Positions 1-7,326 of a DNA stretch of 64,000 nucleotides are shown piece by piece. The position numbers and the translations under genes are program-made. This DNA comes from JAWHTC01 sp032586155 (GTDB taxonomy: Bacteria > Pseudomonadota > Alphaproteobacteria > Rhodobacterales > Rhodobacteraceae). Each line of letters opens with the position of its first letter. The stretch's first letter is position 1. The DNA lies in NCBI RefSeq assembly GCF_032586155.1, contig NZ_JAWHTC010000005.1, forward strand, positions 310,001 through 374,000, read 5' to 3'. The notes beneath the pieces are model-generated. The model was not told the DNA's origin and searched no databases. It saw nothing but the letters and a program-made list of their open reading frames with translations.

Positions 1-1
1 T

Positions 2-85
2 GCAAGGCTTATGGCCTGGATCAATCGCGGATTTGCCGGGATTTTCGCGGCCCTGGCCGGACGGCTGGCATTGGAGAGAGCATGA
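2..85 (+). CDS. C-terminal end of a LysE/RhtB-like transporter (partial)
   Basis: An open frame enters from the left edge and ends at the TGA at 83-85, overlapping the next gene's ATG as ATGA. The 27 visible residues are hydrophobic with Arg-rich ends and contain the segment WINRGFAGIFAALAGRLAL. This resembles the last membrane helix of LysE/RhtB amino-acid exporters, where an R-x-I-N-R segment precedes the final helix. Only the tail is visible, so the family is a guess. The overlap suggests co-transcription with the following methyltransferase. Confidence 0.45.
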   Translation, partial: ARLMAWINRGFAGIFAALAGRLALERA

Positions 86-672
86 GCGACGAGCGGACAA
101 TTGCGGTCTATGACGAGAGGGTCGCGGAATACAGCAAGCTGAACGAGAAACTCTATGAGAAGGCCGAGCTGGAAGGGTTTGTGGCCGCCTTGCCCGGCGG
201 CGGGCGGGTGCTGGACCTGGGCTGTGGGCCGGGGTTTTATGCAAGATGGATGGCGGAGCAGGGCCTGCAGGTCGAGGCTTGGGATGCCAGCGTCGAGATG
301 GTGAAAAAGGCCGCCAACCAGCCGGGGGTTACGGTGAAACAGGCGCGGTTCGACGAGCTGGAGGCGGAAGCGGTCTATGATGGCATATGGGCCAATTTCA
401 GCCTGCTGCATGCGCCGAAAGCTGCTTTTCCGGGGTTGTTGAACCGTATCCGCAAGGCAGGCAAACCGGGCATGGTGTTCCATATCGGCATGAAGTTGGG
501 TGAGGGTGAAGGGCCGGACAAGATCGGTCGCTATTATGGCTATTACGGTGAGGACGAGTTGGTGCGGTATCTTGAAGAGGCCGGGTTTCGTATCGGCAAG
601 AAGCGGTTCGGTAACGGGCCCGGGCTTTCGGGTGAGGAGTCGCCTTTCATGACGGTGCTCTGTTATGGCTGA
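82..672 (+). CDS. class I SAM-dependent methyltransferase
   Basis: A 196-residue protein with the S-adenosylmethionine motif I VLDLGCGPG at residues 43-51 and an acidic post-I segment (VEAWDAS), as expected for a Rossmann-fold Methyltransf_11/25-type enzyme. The substrate cannot be read from sequence. The start overlaps the upstream stop (ATGA), and the 3' end overlaps rnhA by 8 bases, so the three genes probably form one transcript. The length is normal for small stand-alone methyltransferases, and no extra domain is present. Confidence 0.85.
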   Translation: MSDERTIAVYDERVAEYSKLNEKLYEKAELEGFVAALPGGGRVLDLGCGPGFYARWMAEQGLQVEAWDASVEMVKKAANQPGVTVKQARFDELEAEAVYDGIWANFSLLHAPKAAFPGLLNRIRKAGKPGMVFHIGMKLGEGEGPDKIGRYYGYYGEDELVRYLEEAGFRIGKKRFGNGPGLSGEESPFMTVLCYG

Positions 673-1126
673 TTTGTTTGCCTACACTGACGGGGCGTGC
701 AGCGGCAATCCGGGGCCGGGCGGCTGGGGCGTGTTGATGCGCGCCATGGATGGCGAACATGTGGTTAAGGAGCGCGAATTGCAGGGTGGTGAGTCCGAGA
801 CCACCAACAACCGCATGGAATTGCTGGCGGCGATCAATGCGCTGGAGGTGCTGGAAAGGTCCTCAAGCCTGACCATCGTGACGGATTCGGCTTACGTGAA
901 GAATGGCGTGACCGGGTGGATCTTTGGCTGGAAGAAGAACGGCTGGCGAACCTCGAACAAAAAGCCGGTGAAGAATGTCGACCTGTGGCAGCGGCTGGAC
1001 GAGGCGCAGGCACGTCATGACGTGACCTGGGAATGGGTCAAGGGCCATGCGGGACACCCCGAAAACGAGCGCGCGGACGAGTTGGCGCGAGCGGGGATGA
1101 AGCCGTTCAAGGAAGAGGAAAATTGA
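665..1126 (+). CDS. rnhA: ribonuclease HI
   Basis: A 153-residue RNase HI, which cuts the RNA strand of RNA-DNA hybrids (R-loops, Okazaki primers) in the cytoplasm. The four catalytic acidic residues are at the expected places: D9 in YTDGACSGNPGPGG, E52 in NNRMELLAA, D74 in TDSAYV and D138 in NERADELA, with H128 in the flexible loop. The basic handle region (WKKNGWRTSNKKPVKN) of the E. coli type is present. It overlaps the upstream methyltransferase by 8 bases, and its stop overlaps the TTG start of the next gene. Confidence 0.97.
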   Translation: MADLFAYTDGACSGNPGPGGWGVLMRAMDGEHVVKERELQGGESETTNNRMELLAAINALEVLERSSSLTIVTDSAYVKNGVTGWIFGWKKNGWRTSNKKPVKNVDLWQRLDEAQARHDVTWEWVKGHAGHPENERADELARAGMKPFKEEEN

Positions 1127-1746
1127 GCGCAGTTGCGGCGCTTGATTATGTCTCGGTGCTGATCTTTGCGCTGACGGGTGCACTTGTTGCGAGCCGGGCA
1201 CAGTTGGACATCGTGGGATTTGCCTTTGTCGCGTGCCTGACGGCGGTGGGCGGGGGCACGGTGCGCGACGTGCTGCTGGACCGCAACCCGGTGTTCTGGG
1301 TCGGGGAGCCAACTTACATCCTGATTGCCGCGCTTGCGGCGGTGGTGGTGTTTTTCACCGCGCACCTGATGGAAAGTCGTTATCGCTGGTTGCTTTGGCT
1401 GGACAGTTTCGCCTTGGCCGTGGCGGTGCCCGCGGGGGTAAGCCTTGCCATGGAAACCGGGCAGAACGCGGCGGTTGTTCTGATCATGGGGATGGTTACC
1501 GGCTGCATGGGCGGGCTGTTGCGTGATGTTGTTGTCGGCGAGGTGCCGCTGGTTCTGAAGCAGGGTGAGCTTTATGCCACGGCTGCGCTGGCCGGGGCGG
1601 GTACGGCGCTGGTGGTGAGCGCCATGGCCGGGGCCGTTGCCGCTGCGCTGGTCGGCTGTGGGGTTGTGACCTGGGCTTTGCGGGCGGGATCGATGGCCTT
1701 TGGTTGGAAACTGCCGGTGTATCGGGCACGACCGCCAAAAAGCTGA
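1123..1746 (+). CDS. TRIC/UPF0126 family membrane protein
   Basis: A 207-residue, very hydrophobic protein of the YicG/UPF0126 family, related to trimeric intracellular cation channels. Two homologous halves, each with a glycine-rich GGGTVRD or GGLLRDV motif (about residues 41 and 128), are typical of the internally duplicated fold with about seven helices. I place the start at the TTG at 1123, which overlaps the rnhA stop and follows the purine-rich AAGGAAGAGG by about 7 bases. The upstream in-frame ATG at 1033 lies inside rnhA and would add a hydrophilic tail atypical of the family. The cargo ion is unknown. Confidence 0.85.
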   Translation: MSAVAALDYVSVLIFALTGALVASRAQLDIVGFAFVACLTAVGGGTVRDVLLDRNPVFWVGEPTYILIAALAAVVVFFTAHLMESRYRWLLWLDSFALAVAVPAGVSLAMETGQNAAVVLIMGMVTGCMGGLLRDVVVGEVPLVLKQGELYATAALAGAGTALVVSAMAGAVAAALVGCGVVTWALRAGSMAFGWKLPVYRARPPKS

Positions 1747-1759
1747 TCCGCGATCAGCT
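1741..1759. terminator. palindrome spanning two convergent stop codons
   Basis: AGCTGATC-CGC-GATCAGCT is a perfect 8-bp inverted repeat. The TGA of the plus-strand TRIC gene (1744-1746) and the TGA of the minus-strand GlsB-like gene (1754-1756) sit symmetrically in its two arms. A U-run follows on neither strand, so this is at best a transcription-slowing or 3'-end-protecting hairpin for both convergent transcripts. Confidence 0.5.
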
Positions 1760-1987
1760 GAAATAGGTCTGCCAGATCCAGATCAACAGGACCGCGCCCA
1801 GCAGGGCGCCGACAAACCCGGCGGCCATGCCGAGAAGCCCCTTAAGTAAGCCCAATAAAAGTCCACCCATCAGTGCTCCACCGATGCCGATGGCGACCGT
1901 GGTGATCACGTTGGTTTCCATGTCCATGAAACGGGTGGCGAGGAAGCCCGCGGCGGCACCCACGATGATGAGCCAGACGATTCCCAT
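1754..1987 (-). CDS. GlsB/YeaQ/YmgE family stress membrane protein
   Basis: A 77-residue protein with three hydrophobic segments and the family pattern of an N-terminal IVWLIIVGAAAGFLA helix, a glycine-rich centre (GIGGALMGGLLLGLL) and a final helix ending in WIWQ. GlsB/YeaQ/YmgE proteins (transglycosylase-associated family) are small inner-membrane proteins induced by stress in several bacteria, with no known biochemical activity. The start ATG at 1987 is preceded by AGGAGA (minus strand). It lies just downstream of a second small membrane protein and ends in the palindrome shared with the convergent TRIC gene. Confidence 0.85.
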   Translation of the reverse strand: MGIVWLIIVGAAAGFLATRFMDMETNVITTVAIGIGGALMGGLLLGLLKGLLGMAAGFVGALLGAVLLIWIWQTYFS

Positions 1988-2003
1988 GTAGCGTCTCCTA
2001 ATT

Positions 2004-2243
2004 TCAGCGGTTGCGGTAATGGGTGGGCACGATCACCAGCGCACCAATGGATGAGATGACGGCATCAAGTCCTGGGCTGCCGAAACCGATGCCGAACATG
2101 ATCCGGAGGAAATAGAACAGGAAGGCACCACCGACGCAGATGATGATCGAAGGCAAGTAACCGTTGCGGGTGAAGCCCGAGCGTTCCGAGGCATAACCGA
2201 CGATGCCCGCGATCACGACGCTGCCCATCAGGGTGAGGAACAT
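2004..2243 (-). CDS. small three-helix membrane protein, YeaQ-like
   Basis: A 79-residue protein starting at the ATG at 2243, preceded by AAGGAGA 6-7 bases upstream. A longer frame continues into fmt but has no support. Three hydrophobic stretches separated by short polar loops resemble the GlsB/YeaQ group, but the glycine pattern is weaker than in its neighbour, so membership is tentative. It ends YRNR. It sits between fmt and the other small membrane protein, 16 bases from the latter, and is probably read through from the fmt operon. Confidence 0.7.
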   Translation of the reverse strand: MFLTLMGSVVIAGIVGYASERSGFTRNGYLPSIIICVGGAFLFYFLRIMFGIGFGSPGLDAVISSIGALVIVPTHYRNR

Positions 2244-2262
2244 GGCGGTTCTCCTTGGGGTT

Positions 2263-3171
2263 TCAGCCCAGTTGCGTACCGCGCGGCAATTGGGTGCCGC
2301 GCAGGAAGTCATCTGCATCCTGCGCCTTGGAGCCCGCCTTTTGCAAGCGGGTGATGCGGATGGCGCCGTCACCACAGGCAATTGTCAGCGCATCGTCAAG
2401 GGCTGTGCCGGGCGAGCCGGAACCGTCTGCGAGGGCGGAGCCCAGCAGCTTTAACCGGTCGCCGTCAAGCGTGCACCATGCGCCGGGGAAGGGGGAAAGC
2501 CCGCGGATGTGTCGGTCGATTTCCTTCGCCGGGTGAGTCCAGTCGATGCGGGCCTCGGTTTTGTCAATCTTGGCGGCGTAGGTGACGCCGTCTTCGGGCT
2601 GGGGGACCGGCGTGAGGCTGCCGACCTGGTCAAGTGCCTCGACAATCAGGTCGGCGCCAATTTGAGAGAGACGGTCGTGCAATTCTACCGTGGTTTCGAC
2701 CTCACCAATGGGAGTGGCGCGGCGCAAGAGCACATCGCCCGTGTCGAGCCCTTCGTCCATCTGCATGATGCAGATGCCGGTTTCTGCGTCGCCTGCCATG
2801 ATCGCGCGGTGGATTGGGGCCGCGCCGCGCCAGCGTGGCAAGAGAGAGGCGTGGATGTTGAGGCAGCCGTGTTTCGGGGCCTCGAGAATGGGTTTGGGCA
2901 GGATCAGCCCGTAAGCGACCACAACGGCGATGTCGGCATTGAGCGCGGCGAAATCCGCCTGTTCCTCGGTGGATTTCAGCGAGGCCGGGTGGCGGACAGG
3001 CAGGCCCAGTTCCAGGGCGCGGGCATGGACCGGGGTGGGGCGGTCTTTCTTGCCGCGGCCCGCGGGGCGGGGCGGCTGGCAGTAAACCGCAGCGATGTCG
3101 TGGCCGGCACGCACCAAGGCGTCGAGGACCGGGACCGAGAAATCGGGGCTGCCCATGAAGATGATGCGCAT
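2263..3171 (-). CDS. fmt: methionyl-tRNA formyltransferase
   Basis: A 302-residue enzyme that formylates Met-tRNA(fMet) with 10-formyl-tetrahydrofolate to make the initiator tRNA. The N-terminal formyltransferase domain starts MRIIFMGSPDFSVPVL. The catalytic region (LNIHASLLPRWRGAAPIHRAI) carries the invariant Asn, His and the SLLP signature, and the C-terminal OB-like domain follows. I place the start at the ATG at 3171 with AAGGA upstream. The frame stays open to 3246, but that extension is encoded by an intergenic repeat and is not real. It lies downstream of three deformylase genes, a common fMet-metabolism operon. Confidence 0.96.
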   Translation of the reverse strand: MRIIFMGSPDFSVPVLDALVRAGHDIAAVYCQPPRPAGRGKKDRPTPVHARALELGLPVRHPASLKSTEEQADFAALNADIAVVVAYGLILPKPILEAPKHGCLNIHASLLPRWRGAAPIHRAIMAGDAETGICIMQMDEGLDTGDVLLRRATPIGEVETTVELHDRLSQIGADLIVEALDQVGSLTPVPQPEDGVTYAAKIDKTEARIDWTHPAKEIDRHIRGLSPFPGAWCTLDGDRLKLLGSALADGSGSPGTALDDALTIACGDGAIRITRLQKAGSKAQDADDFLRGTQLPRGTQLG

Positions 3172-3208
3172 TGGTTTCTGGTCCTTCGTGTTTGGCGGTG
3201 GCAGGCGC

Positions 3209-3253
3209 GGGGGCCAGCCCCCACACCCCCGGGATATTTCTGGCAAAAGGAAG
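3209..3253 (+). repeat. dispersed palindromic intergenic repeat, copy 1
   Basis: GGGGGC-CA-GCCCCC (3209-3222) is followed by a C-run and then GGGATATTTCTGGCAAAAGG. The same composite occurs at 11697-11742 and, in reverse, at 58199-58244; the A/T-rich half alone occurs at 32868-32897. It lies between the third deformylase gene and fmt. Read on the minus strand it keeps a frame open upstream of fmt, producing a spurious MPEISRGCGGWP extension. Confidence 0.75.
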
Positions 3254-3265
3254 AGGCCGGGGGGG

Positions 3266-3760
3266 TTATTTGAGTTTGCGGGCGCGTTTGATCAGCATAT
3301 CGCGTTTCAGCTTGGAAAGGTGGTCGAAATACATCTTGCCGTTCAGATGGTCGATCTGGTGCTGCACGGACGTGGCCCAGAGGCCGACCAAGTCCTTGCG
3401 GTCGATCTCGCCATTTTCGTTGAGGAAACGCACGGTGACTCCGCGCGGGCGTTTGATCTTGGCCGAGACACCGGGGAGGTTGGGGCTGGCCTCGTCATGT
3501 TCGCGCAGGATGGCGGAGGCGTCGATGATCTCGGGGTTGGCCATGCGGATGACCTGATCACGGGTGTCGGAGGCATCGACCACGGCGAGGCGCAGCAGGA
3601 CACCGATCTGGTTGGCAGCAAGGCCAACACCGGGCATGGCCTCCATCGTGTCGATCATATCCTCCCAGATGGCGCGAGTTTCGTCGGTGATTTCGCTCAC
3701 CGGTTCAGCGGCGGTACGCAGGCGTTTGTCGGGCCATGGCAGGCAGGGGCGGACGGTCAT
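3266..3760 (-). CDS. peptide deformylase paralogue lacking catalytic residues
   Basis: A 164-residue member of the peptide deformylase family, clearly homologous end to end with the two upstream genes. Motif 1 is kept (GVGLAANQ, 44-51). Motif 2, normally EGCLS, reads EASPN with Ser92 where the metal-binding Cys belongs, and motif 3, normally HExxH, reads HQIDH (134-138), so the catalytic Glu is Gln. Both changes should abolish metal-dependent deformylation; this is inferred from the family mechanism. The gene is otherwise intact, with no stops and a full-length C-terminal helix, so it may be a maintained pseudoenzyme. Its ATG overlaps the preceding stop (ATGA). Confidence 0.9.
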   Translation of the reverse strand: MTVRPCLPWPDKRLRTAAEPVSEITDETRAIWEDMIDTMEAMPGVGLAANQIGVLLRLAVVDASDTRDQVIRMANPEIIDASAILREHDEASPNLPGVSAKIKRPRGVTVRFLNENGEIDRKDLVGLWATSVQHQIDHLNGKMYFDHLSKLKRDMLIKRARKLK

Positions 3761-4254
3761 GTGAGGGCCTCGAGGTAAGGGGTTTCCAACGTCGCGCGCA
3801 GATCGGGCGAGATTCGGTCGAAATGGACCATACCGTTCAGGTGGTCAAATTCGTGCTGGATGATACGGGCCTCGGCACCGTCGAAATCGCCCATGTGAAT
3901 GTCGCCGGTTTCATCGGTCCATTGCAGGGTGATGGCCTTGTGACGCTCGACAGGAACCGTGACGCCGGGGATCGACAGGCACGCCTCGTCCATTGTGACG
4001 GGGATGCGTTCGGCGGCCATGATGAACGGATCGACCATCGCCAGCGGGGATTTCTCGCCGTCTTTCCAGGTGGCATCCATAACGAAAAGTCGTTTCATCA
4101 CACCGATCTGTGGTGCGGCAAGGCCACGACCCGGCGCGGTGTACATGGTCTCGAACATGTCGGCGATCAGCGGGCGCAGATCCTCGGAACCCACCGGCTC
4201 GCATGGTTGCGAGAGGCGCGGGTCGGGCCATTTGAGGATGGGCAGGACAGCCAT
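3757..4254 (-). CDS. def: peptide deformylase, divergent paralogue
   Basis: A 165-residue peptide deformylase, second of three in tandem. Unlike its downstream neighbour it keeps the metal ligands and catalytic Glu: ACLSIPG with Cys92 and HEFDH at 134-138. Motif 1 is GRGLAAPQ, with Arg in place of the usual Val/Ile, and motif 2 starts with Ala rather than Gly. Such changes are seen in the divergent alphaproteobacterial deformylase class, so activity is likely but substrate preference may differ. It is 4 bases downstream of the canonical copy and overlaps the next gene by 4 bases. Confidence 0.9.
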   Translation of the reverse strand: MAVLPILKWPDPRLSQPCEPVGSEDLRPLIADMFETMYTAPGRGLAAPQIGVMKRLFVMDATWKDGEKSPLAMVDPFIMAAERIPVTMDEACLSIPGVTVPVERHKAITLQWTDETGDIHMGDFDGAEARIIQHEFDHLNGMVHFDRISPDLRATLETPYLEALT

Positions 4255-4258
4255 CGGT

Positions 4259-4777
4259 TCAGGCGCGGGCCTTTTCCCGCTTCAGCTTTTGCATCTTGCG
4301 GGTGATCATCTGGCGCTTCATTGCCGAGAGATAGTCGATGAACAGCTTGCCATTCAAATGATCGATCTCGTGTTGGACGCAGGTGGCCCAGAGGCCATCG
4401 AAATCCTCTTGTTGCTCGTTGCCGCCGCGGTCGATCCATTTGACCGTTACTTCGGCCGGACGTTTGACCTCGGCATATTGATCGGGGATCGAGAGGCAGC
4501 CTTCCTCGTAGGTGCTGATCTCGTCCGAACTGGCGGTCACTTCGGGGTTGAACATGATCAGCGGGCGCGGGCTTTCACCCTCTTCCTTGATGCAATCGAG
4601 AACAATCAGGCGTTGGGTCACACCGATCTGTGGCGCGGCAAGACCAATGCCGGGCGCGTCATACATGGTTTCCAGCATGTCATCGGCCAGCTTGCGCAGA
4701 TCGTCCGAAAGGTCGGGCACGGCATCGCAGACCTTTTTCAGGCGCGGATCAGGGTGGATGAGGATAGGTTTGATCAT
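4259..4777 (-). CDS. def: peptide deformylase, canonical copy
   Basis: A 172-residue peptide deformylase that removes the formyl group from nascent polypeptides at the ribosome exit. All three motifs are canonical: GIGLAAPQ (43-50), EEGCLSIP with Cys94, and HEIDHLNG at 136-143. The long basic C-terminal helix (LSAMKRQMITRKMQKLKREKARA) matches the ribosome-binding helix of the E. coli enzyme. It is the promoter-proximal gene of the operon def-def-def-like-fmt and is divergent from the malY/patB-like gene, so both may be driven from the 110-base gap 4778-4887. Confidence 0.96.
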   Translation of the reverse strand: MIKPILIHPDPRLKKVCDAVPDLSDDLRKLADDMLETMYDAPGIGLAAPQIGVTQRLIVLDCIKEEGESPRPLIMFNPEVTASSDEISTYEEGCLSIPDQYAEVKRPAEVTVKWIDRGGNEQQEDFDGLWATCVQHEIDHLNGKLFIDYLSAMKRQMITRKMQKLKREKARA

Positions 4778-4887
4778 GGAGGTGATTTAGGGGATGGGGC
4801 GCGTGGGTGCAATATGGCTGTGATCGGGGGCTTGCACACAGGGTTCAATCAGGTAGCGTTACCGCCGGTGTGAATAGGAGAGCCCGC

Positions 4888-6057
4888 ATGAATTTCGACG
4901 AGATCATCGACCGCCACGGCACCCATTCGGTGAAATGGGACATGATGGAGAAGATCTATGACGTGCCGGCCGAGGATGGAATCGCGATGTGGGTGGCGGA
5001 TATGGATTTCCGCCCGCCAGAATGCGTGCAGAAGGCGCTGCAGGGGATGCTGGATCATGGGGTTTACGGCTATTACGGCGATGATGCGCCATACCGCGAT
5101 GCGATCCGCTGGTGGATGCAGGAGCGCCATGGCTGGGCCGTGGAACGTGACTGGATTTTCACCACTCACGGGCTGGTCAACGGGACGGCGATGTGCGTCG
5201 ATACTTGGACCGATCCGGGCGATGGGGTGGTGCTCTTCACGCCGGTTTATCACGCCTTTGCCAAGGTCATCAAAGCCAATAACCGCCGGGTGGTGGAATG
5301 CCCGATGGTGATTCGCGATGGCCGATATGAAATGGATTTCGACAATTACGACGCGATCCTGGACGGTTCGGAGAAGATGGTTGTTCTGTGCTCGCCCCAT
5401 AACCCCGGGGGGCGGGTGTGGAGCCGGGCCGAGTTGGAACAGGTGGCGGATTTCGCCAAGAAGCATGATCTGATCCTGGTGTCGGATGAGATTCACCATG
5501 ATCTGGTGATGCCGGGGCACACGCATACGCCGATGTCCTTGATCGAGGGGATCGAGGATCGGCTGGTGATGATGACGGCGACGACCAAGACCTTCAACAT
5601 TGCAGGGTCGCACGTCGGCAACGTGATTATCGCGGATGAAACGCTCAGGGTGCAGTTCGCGGAGCGGATGATGGGGCTTGGCCTGTCGCCGAACTCGTTC
5701 GGGCTTTACATGGCCGAGGCGGCCTATTCGCCTGAGGGGGCAGCATGGGTCGATGAACTGATCGCGTATCTTAACGGCAATCGGAAACTTTTTGACCAAG
5801 GCATCAACGCGGTGCCGGGGTTGAAGTCGATGAATTTGGAATCGACTTACCTGGCTTGGGTGGACTTTGAGGGCACCGGGATGGATATGGCCGAGTTCAC
5901 CCGGCGGGTCGAGAAGGATGCCAGGATCGCGGTGAACCACGGGCCGACCTTTGGCACCGGGGGCGAGAGTTTCCTGCGGTTCAACCTGGCTACGCCGCGT
6001 TCAGTTGTCGAAGAGGCGGTGGCGCGGGTGGCCAGGGCCTTTGCAGATCTTCAGTGA
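4888..6057 (+). CDS. MalY/PatB family PLP-dependent cystathionine beta-lyase
   Basis: A 389-residue fold-type I PLP enzyme of the MalY/PatB group (C-S beta-lyase/aminotransferase). Visible features are the MWVADMDF segment near residue 32, SPHNPGGRVW near 171, SDEIHHDL near 204 (cofactor Asp) and the Schiff-base Lys234 in TTKTFNIAG. These enzymes release homocysteine, pyruvate and ammonia from cystathionine, and some act on other thioethers. I choose the ATG at 4888 because AGGAG ends about 7 bases before it; the longer frame to 4807 has no site. It is convergent with the next gene, 12 bases apart. Confidence 0.9.
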   Translation: MNFDEIIDRHGTHSVKWDMMEKIYDVPAEDGIAMWVADMDFRPPECVQKALQGMLDHGVYGYYGDDAPYRDAIRWWMQERHGWAVERDWIFTTHGLVNGTAMCVDTWTDPGDGVVLFTPVYHAFAKVIKANNRRVVECPMVIRDGRYEMDFDNYDAILDGSEKMVVLCSPHNPGGRVWSRAELEQVADFAKKHDLILVSDEIHHDLVMPGHTHTPMSLIEGIEDRLVMMTATTKTFNIAGSHVGNVIIADETLRVQFAERMMGLGLSPNSFGLYMAEAAYSPEGAAWVDELIAYLNGNRKLFDQGINAVPGLKSMNLESTYLAWVDFEGTGMDMAEFTRRVEKDARIAVNHGPTFGTGGESFLRFNLATPRSVVEEAVARVARAFADLQ

Positions 6058-6069
6058 TGTGGCGCGCGG

Positions 6070-6420
6070 TCAGTCCTGACCAATTAGCGCGACTGGTGCG
6101 TCTTTCCTGCGCACAAAGTCCAACGGCGCACTGTCGTGGTGGACAGAATTGCGTTTGAACTCGTAACGCATCTCATCGCCTTCCTGAGCGGAGGTGATTA
6201 CCAGGCATTGGGCGCTGTGGCGCGGGCCTTCATATAGGTCGACAAGCCCGCGCATGTGCGGCGCGTTGTCTGCATCCAGCGCAAATCCGGTGTCCCAGAT
6301 GCGCAGGACGGGGAAGCTCTCTTCACCCACCTGAACGCGCATCCGCGCGCTCTTGCGTGCCGCCATTTTGCGTGCCTGCGCGAGTCCTTCGCGCACTTCC
6401 TTCGGAAGAATATCGTTCAT
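6070..6420 (-). CDS. small conserved protein, possibly PilZ-like
   Basis: A 116-residue cytoplasmic protein with no signal peptide or membrane segment. A basic stretch (RKMAARKSARMR) is followed by VLRIWDTGFALD and a beta-rich C-terminal half. The R-rich motif followed by a D-x-G-F-x-L element recalls PilZ domains, but the fit is loose and I do not claim it binds c-di-GMP. I choose the ATG at 6420 over the TTG at 6423 because AAAGG lies 5 bases before the ATG. It stands alone between convergent malY/patB and the corrin cluster. Confidence 0.65.
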   Translation of the reverse strand: MNDILPKEVREGLAQARKMAARKSARMRVQVGEESFPVLRIWDTGFALDADNAPHMRGLVDLYEGPRHSAQCLVITSAQEGDEMRYEFKRNSVHHDSAPLDFVRRKDAPVALIGQD

Positions 6421-6534
6421 CAACCCTTTCCCGGTGTGACCCGGGCCCCAGTGGTCCGTTGGGATCAGTCTGCCTTGAGAAAGTTAACAGTCAAGTAAAG
6501 GTCTGATGAAACAATGCGTTTCCGTAGGGTCACT

Positions 6535-7326
6535 CTATGTGTTGTGGTCCTCGACCAAGTCGACCCCAAGGACCGGGCGAAGTACATGGGGCTTGGCCGG
6601 ATCATAAAGCGCGGAATCGGCAAACTCGTGCGATTCGCTCAAGGCCGGGCCCAAAAGAATGAGCGCGGTGCGGGTGATCTTGGCCGCGCGCACCTTCTTG
6701 CGGATATCGCCCAGGGTGCCGCGGATGATCTCCTGATCCGGCCAGCCGACGCGATAGGCAACCACGACAGGACAATCGAGGCCGTAATGGGGTTCCAGCT
6801 GGCGCTCGATCTCGCGCATGTTTCTGATCGCAAGGTGGATGGCGAGCGTGGCGCCGGTACGTCCGAAGTTTTCCAGTGTTTCCCCGGCTGGCATCGAGGT
6901 GGATTGCATCGACATCCGGGTCAGAACGATCGACTGGGCAATCTCGGGGATGGTCAGTTCCTGGCCGATGGCTGCGGCGGCGGCGGCATAGGCCGGGACG
7001 CCAGGGACGATCTGGTAATCGATACCGTCCACCTTGAGGCGGCGGATCTGTTCGGCGATGGCGCCGTAAAGCGACGGATCGCCCGAGTGGACGCGTGCAA
7101 CGTTTTGGCCCTTGGCGTGGGCTTTGGCGATTTCAGCGTGGGTTTCGTCCAGCGTCATCGGGGCAGTGTCCATGACGAGGGCGTCATCCGGCGCGCAGGC
7201 GACCACCTGTTCGGGGACCAGCGAGCCAGCAAAGAGACAGACCGGGCATTCCGAGATGATGCGCTGGGCCTTCAGCGTCAGAAGTTCGGGGTCGCCGGGA
7301 CCTGCGCCGATGAAAAAGACGGTCAT
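6535..7326 (-). CDS. cobM: precorrin-4 C11-methyltransferase
   Basis: A 263-residue SAM-dependent methyltransferase of the corrin pathway. The N-terminus FFIGAGPGDPELLTLKA is the family SAM/porphyrin signature, and CLFAGSLVPEQVV, VARVHSGDPSLYGAI and the Met-rich LTRMSMQSTSMPAGE stretch are typical of CobM/CbiF, which methylates C-11 of precorrin-4. It is the last gene of the minus-strand run; its ATG overlaps the stop of the CbiG-CobJ fusion (ATGA), implying translational coupling. A gap of about 110 bases separates its end from the next gene. Confidence 0.95.
   Translation of the reverse strand: MTVFFIGAGPGDPELLTLKAQRIISECPVCLFAGSLVPEQVVACAPDDALVMDTAPMTLDETHAEIAKAHAKGQNVARVHSGDPSLYGAIAEQIRRLKVDGIDYQIVPGVPAYAAAAAAIGQELTIPEIAQSIVLTRMSMQSTSMPAGETLENFGRTGATLAIHLAIRNMREIERQLEPHYGLDCPVVVAYRVGWPDQEIIRGTLGDIRKKVRAAKITRTALILLGPALSESHEFADSALYDPAKPHVLRPVLGVDLVEDHNT

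Noticed and set aside
3172..3246. N-terminal extension of fmt
   Set aside because: Encoded by the intergenic repeat; the family start and a ribosome site lie at 3171.
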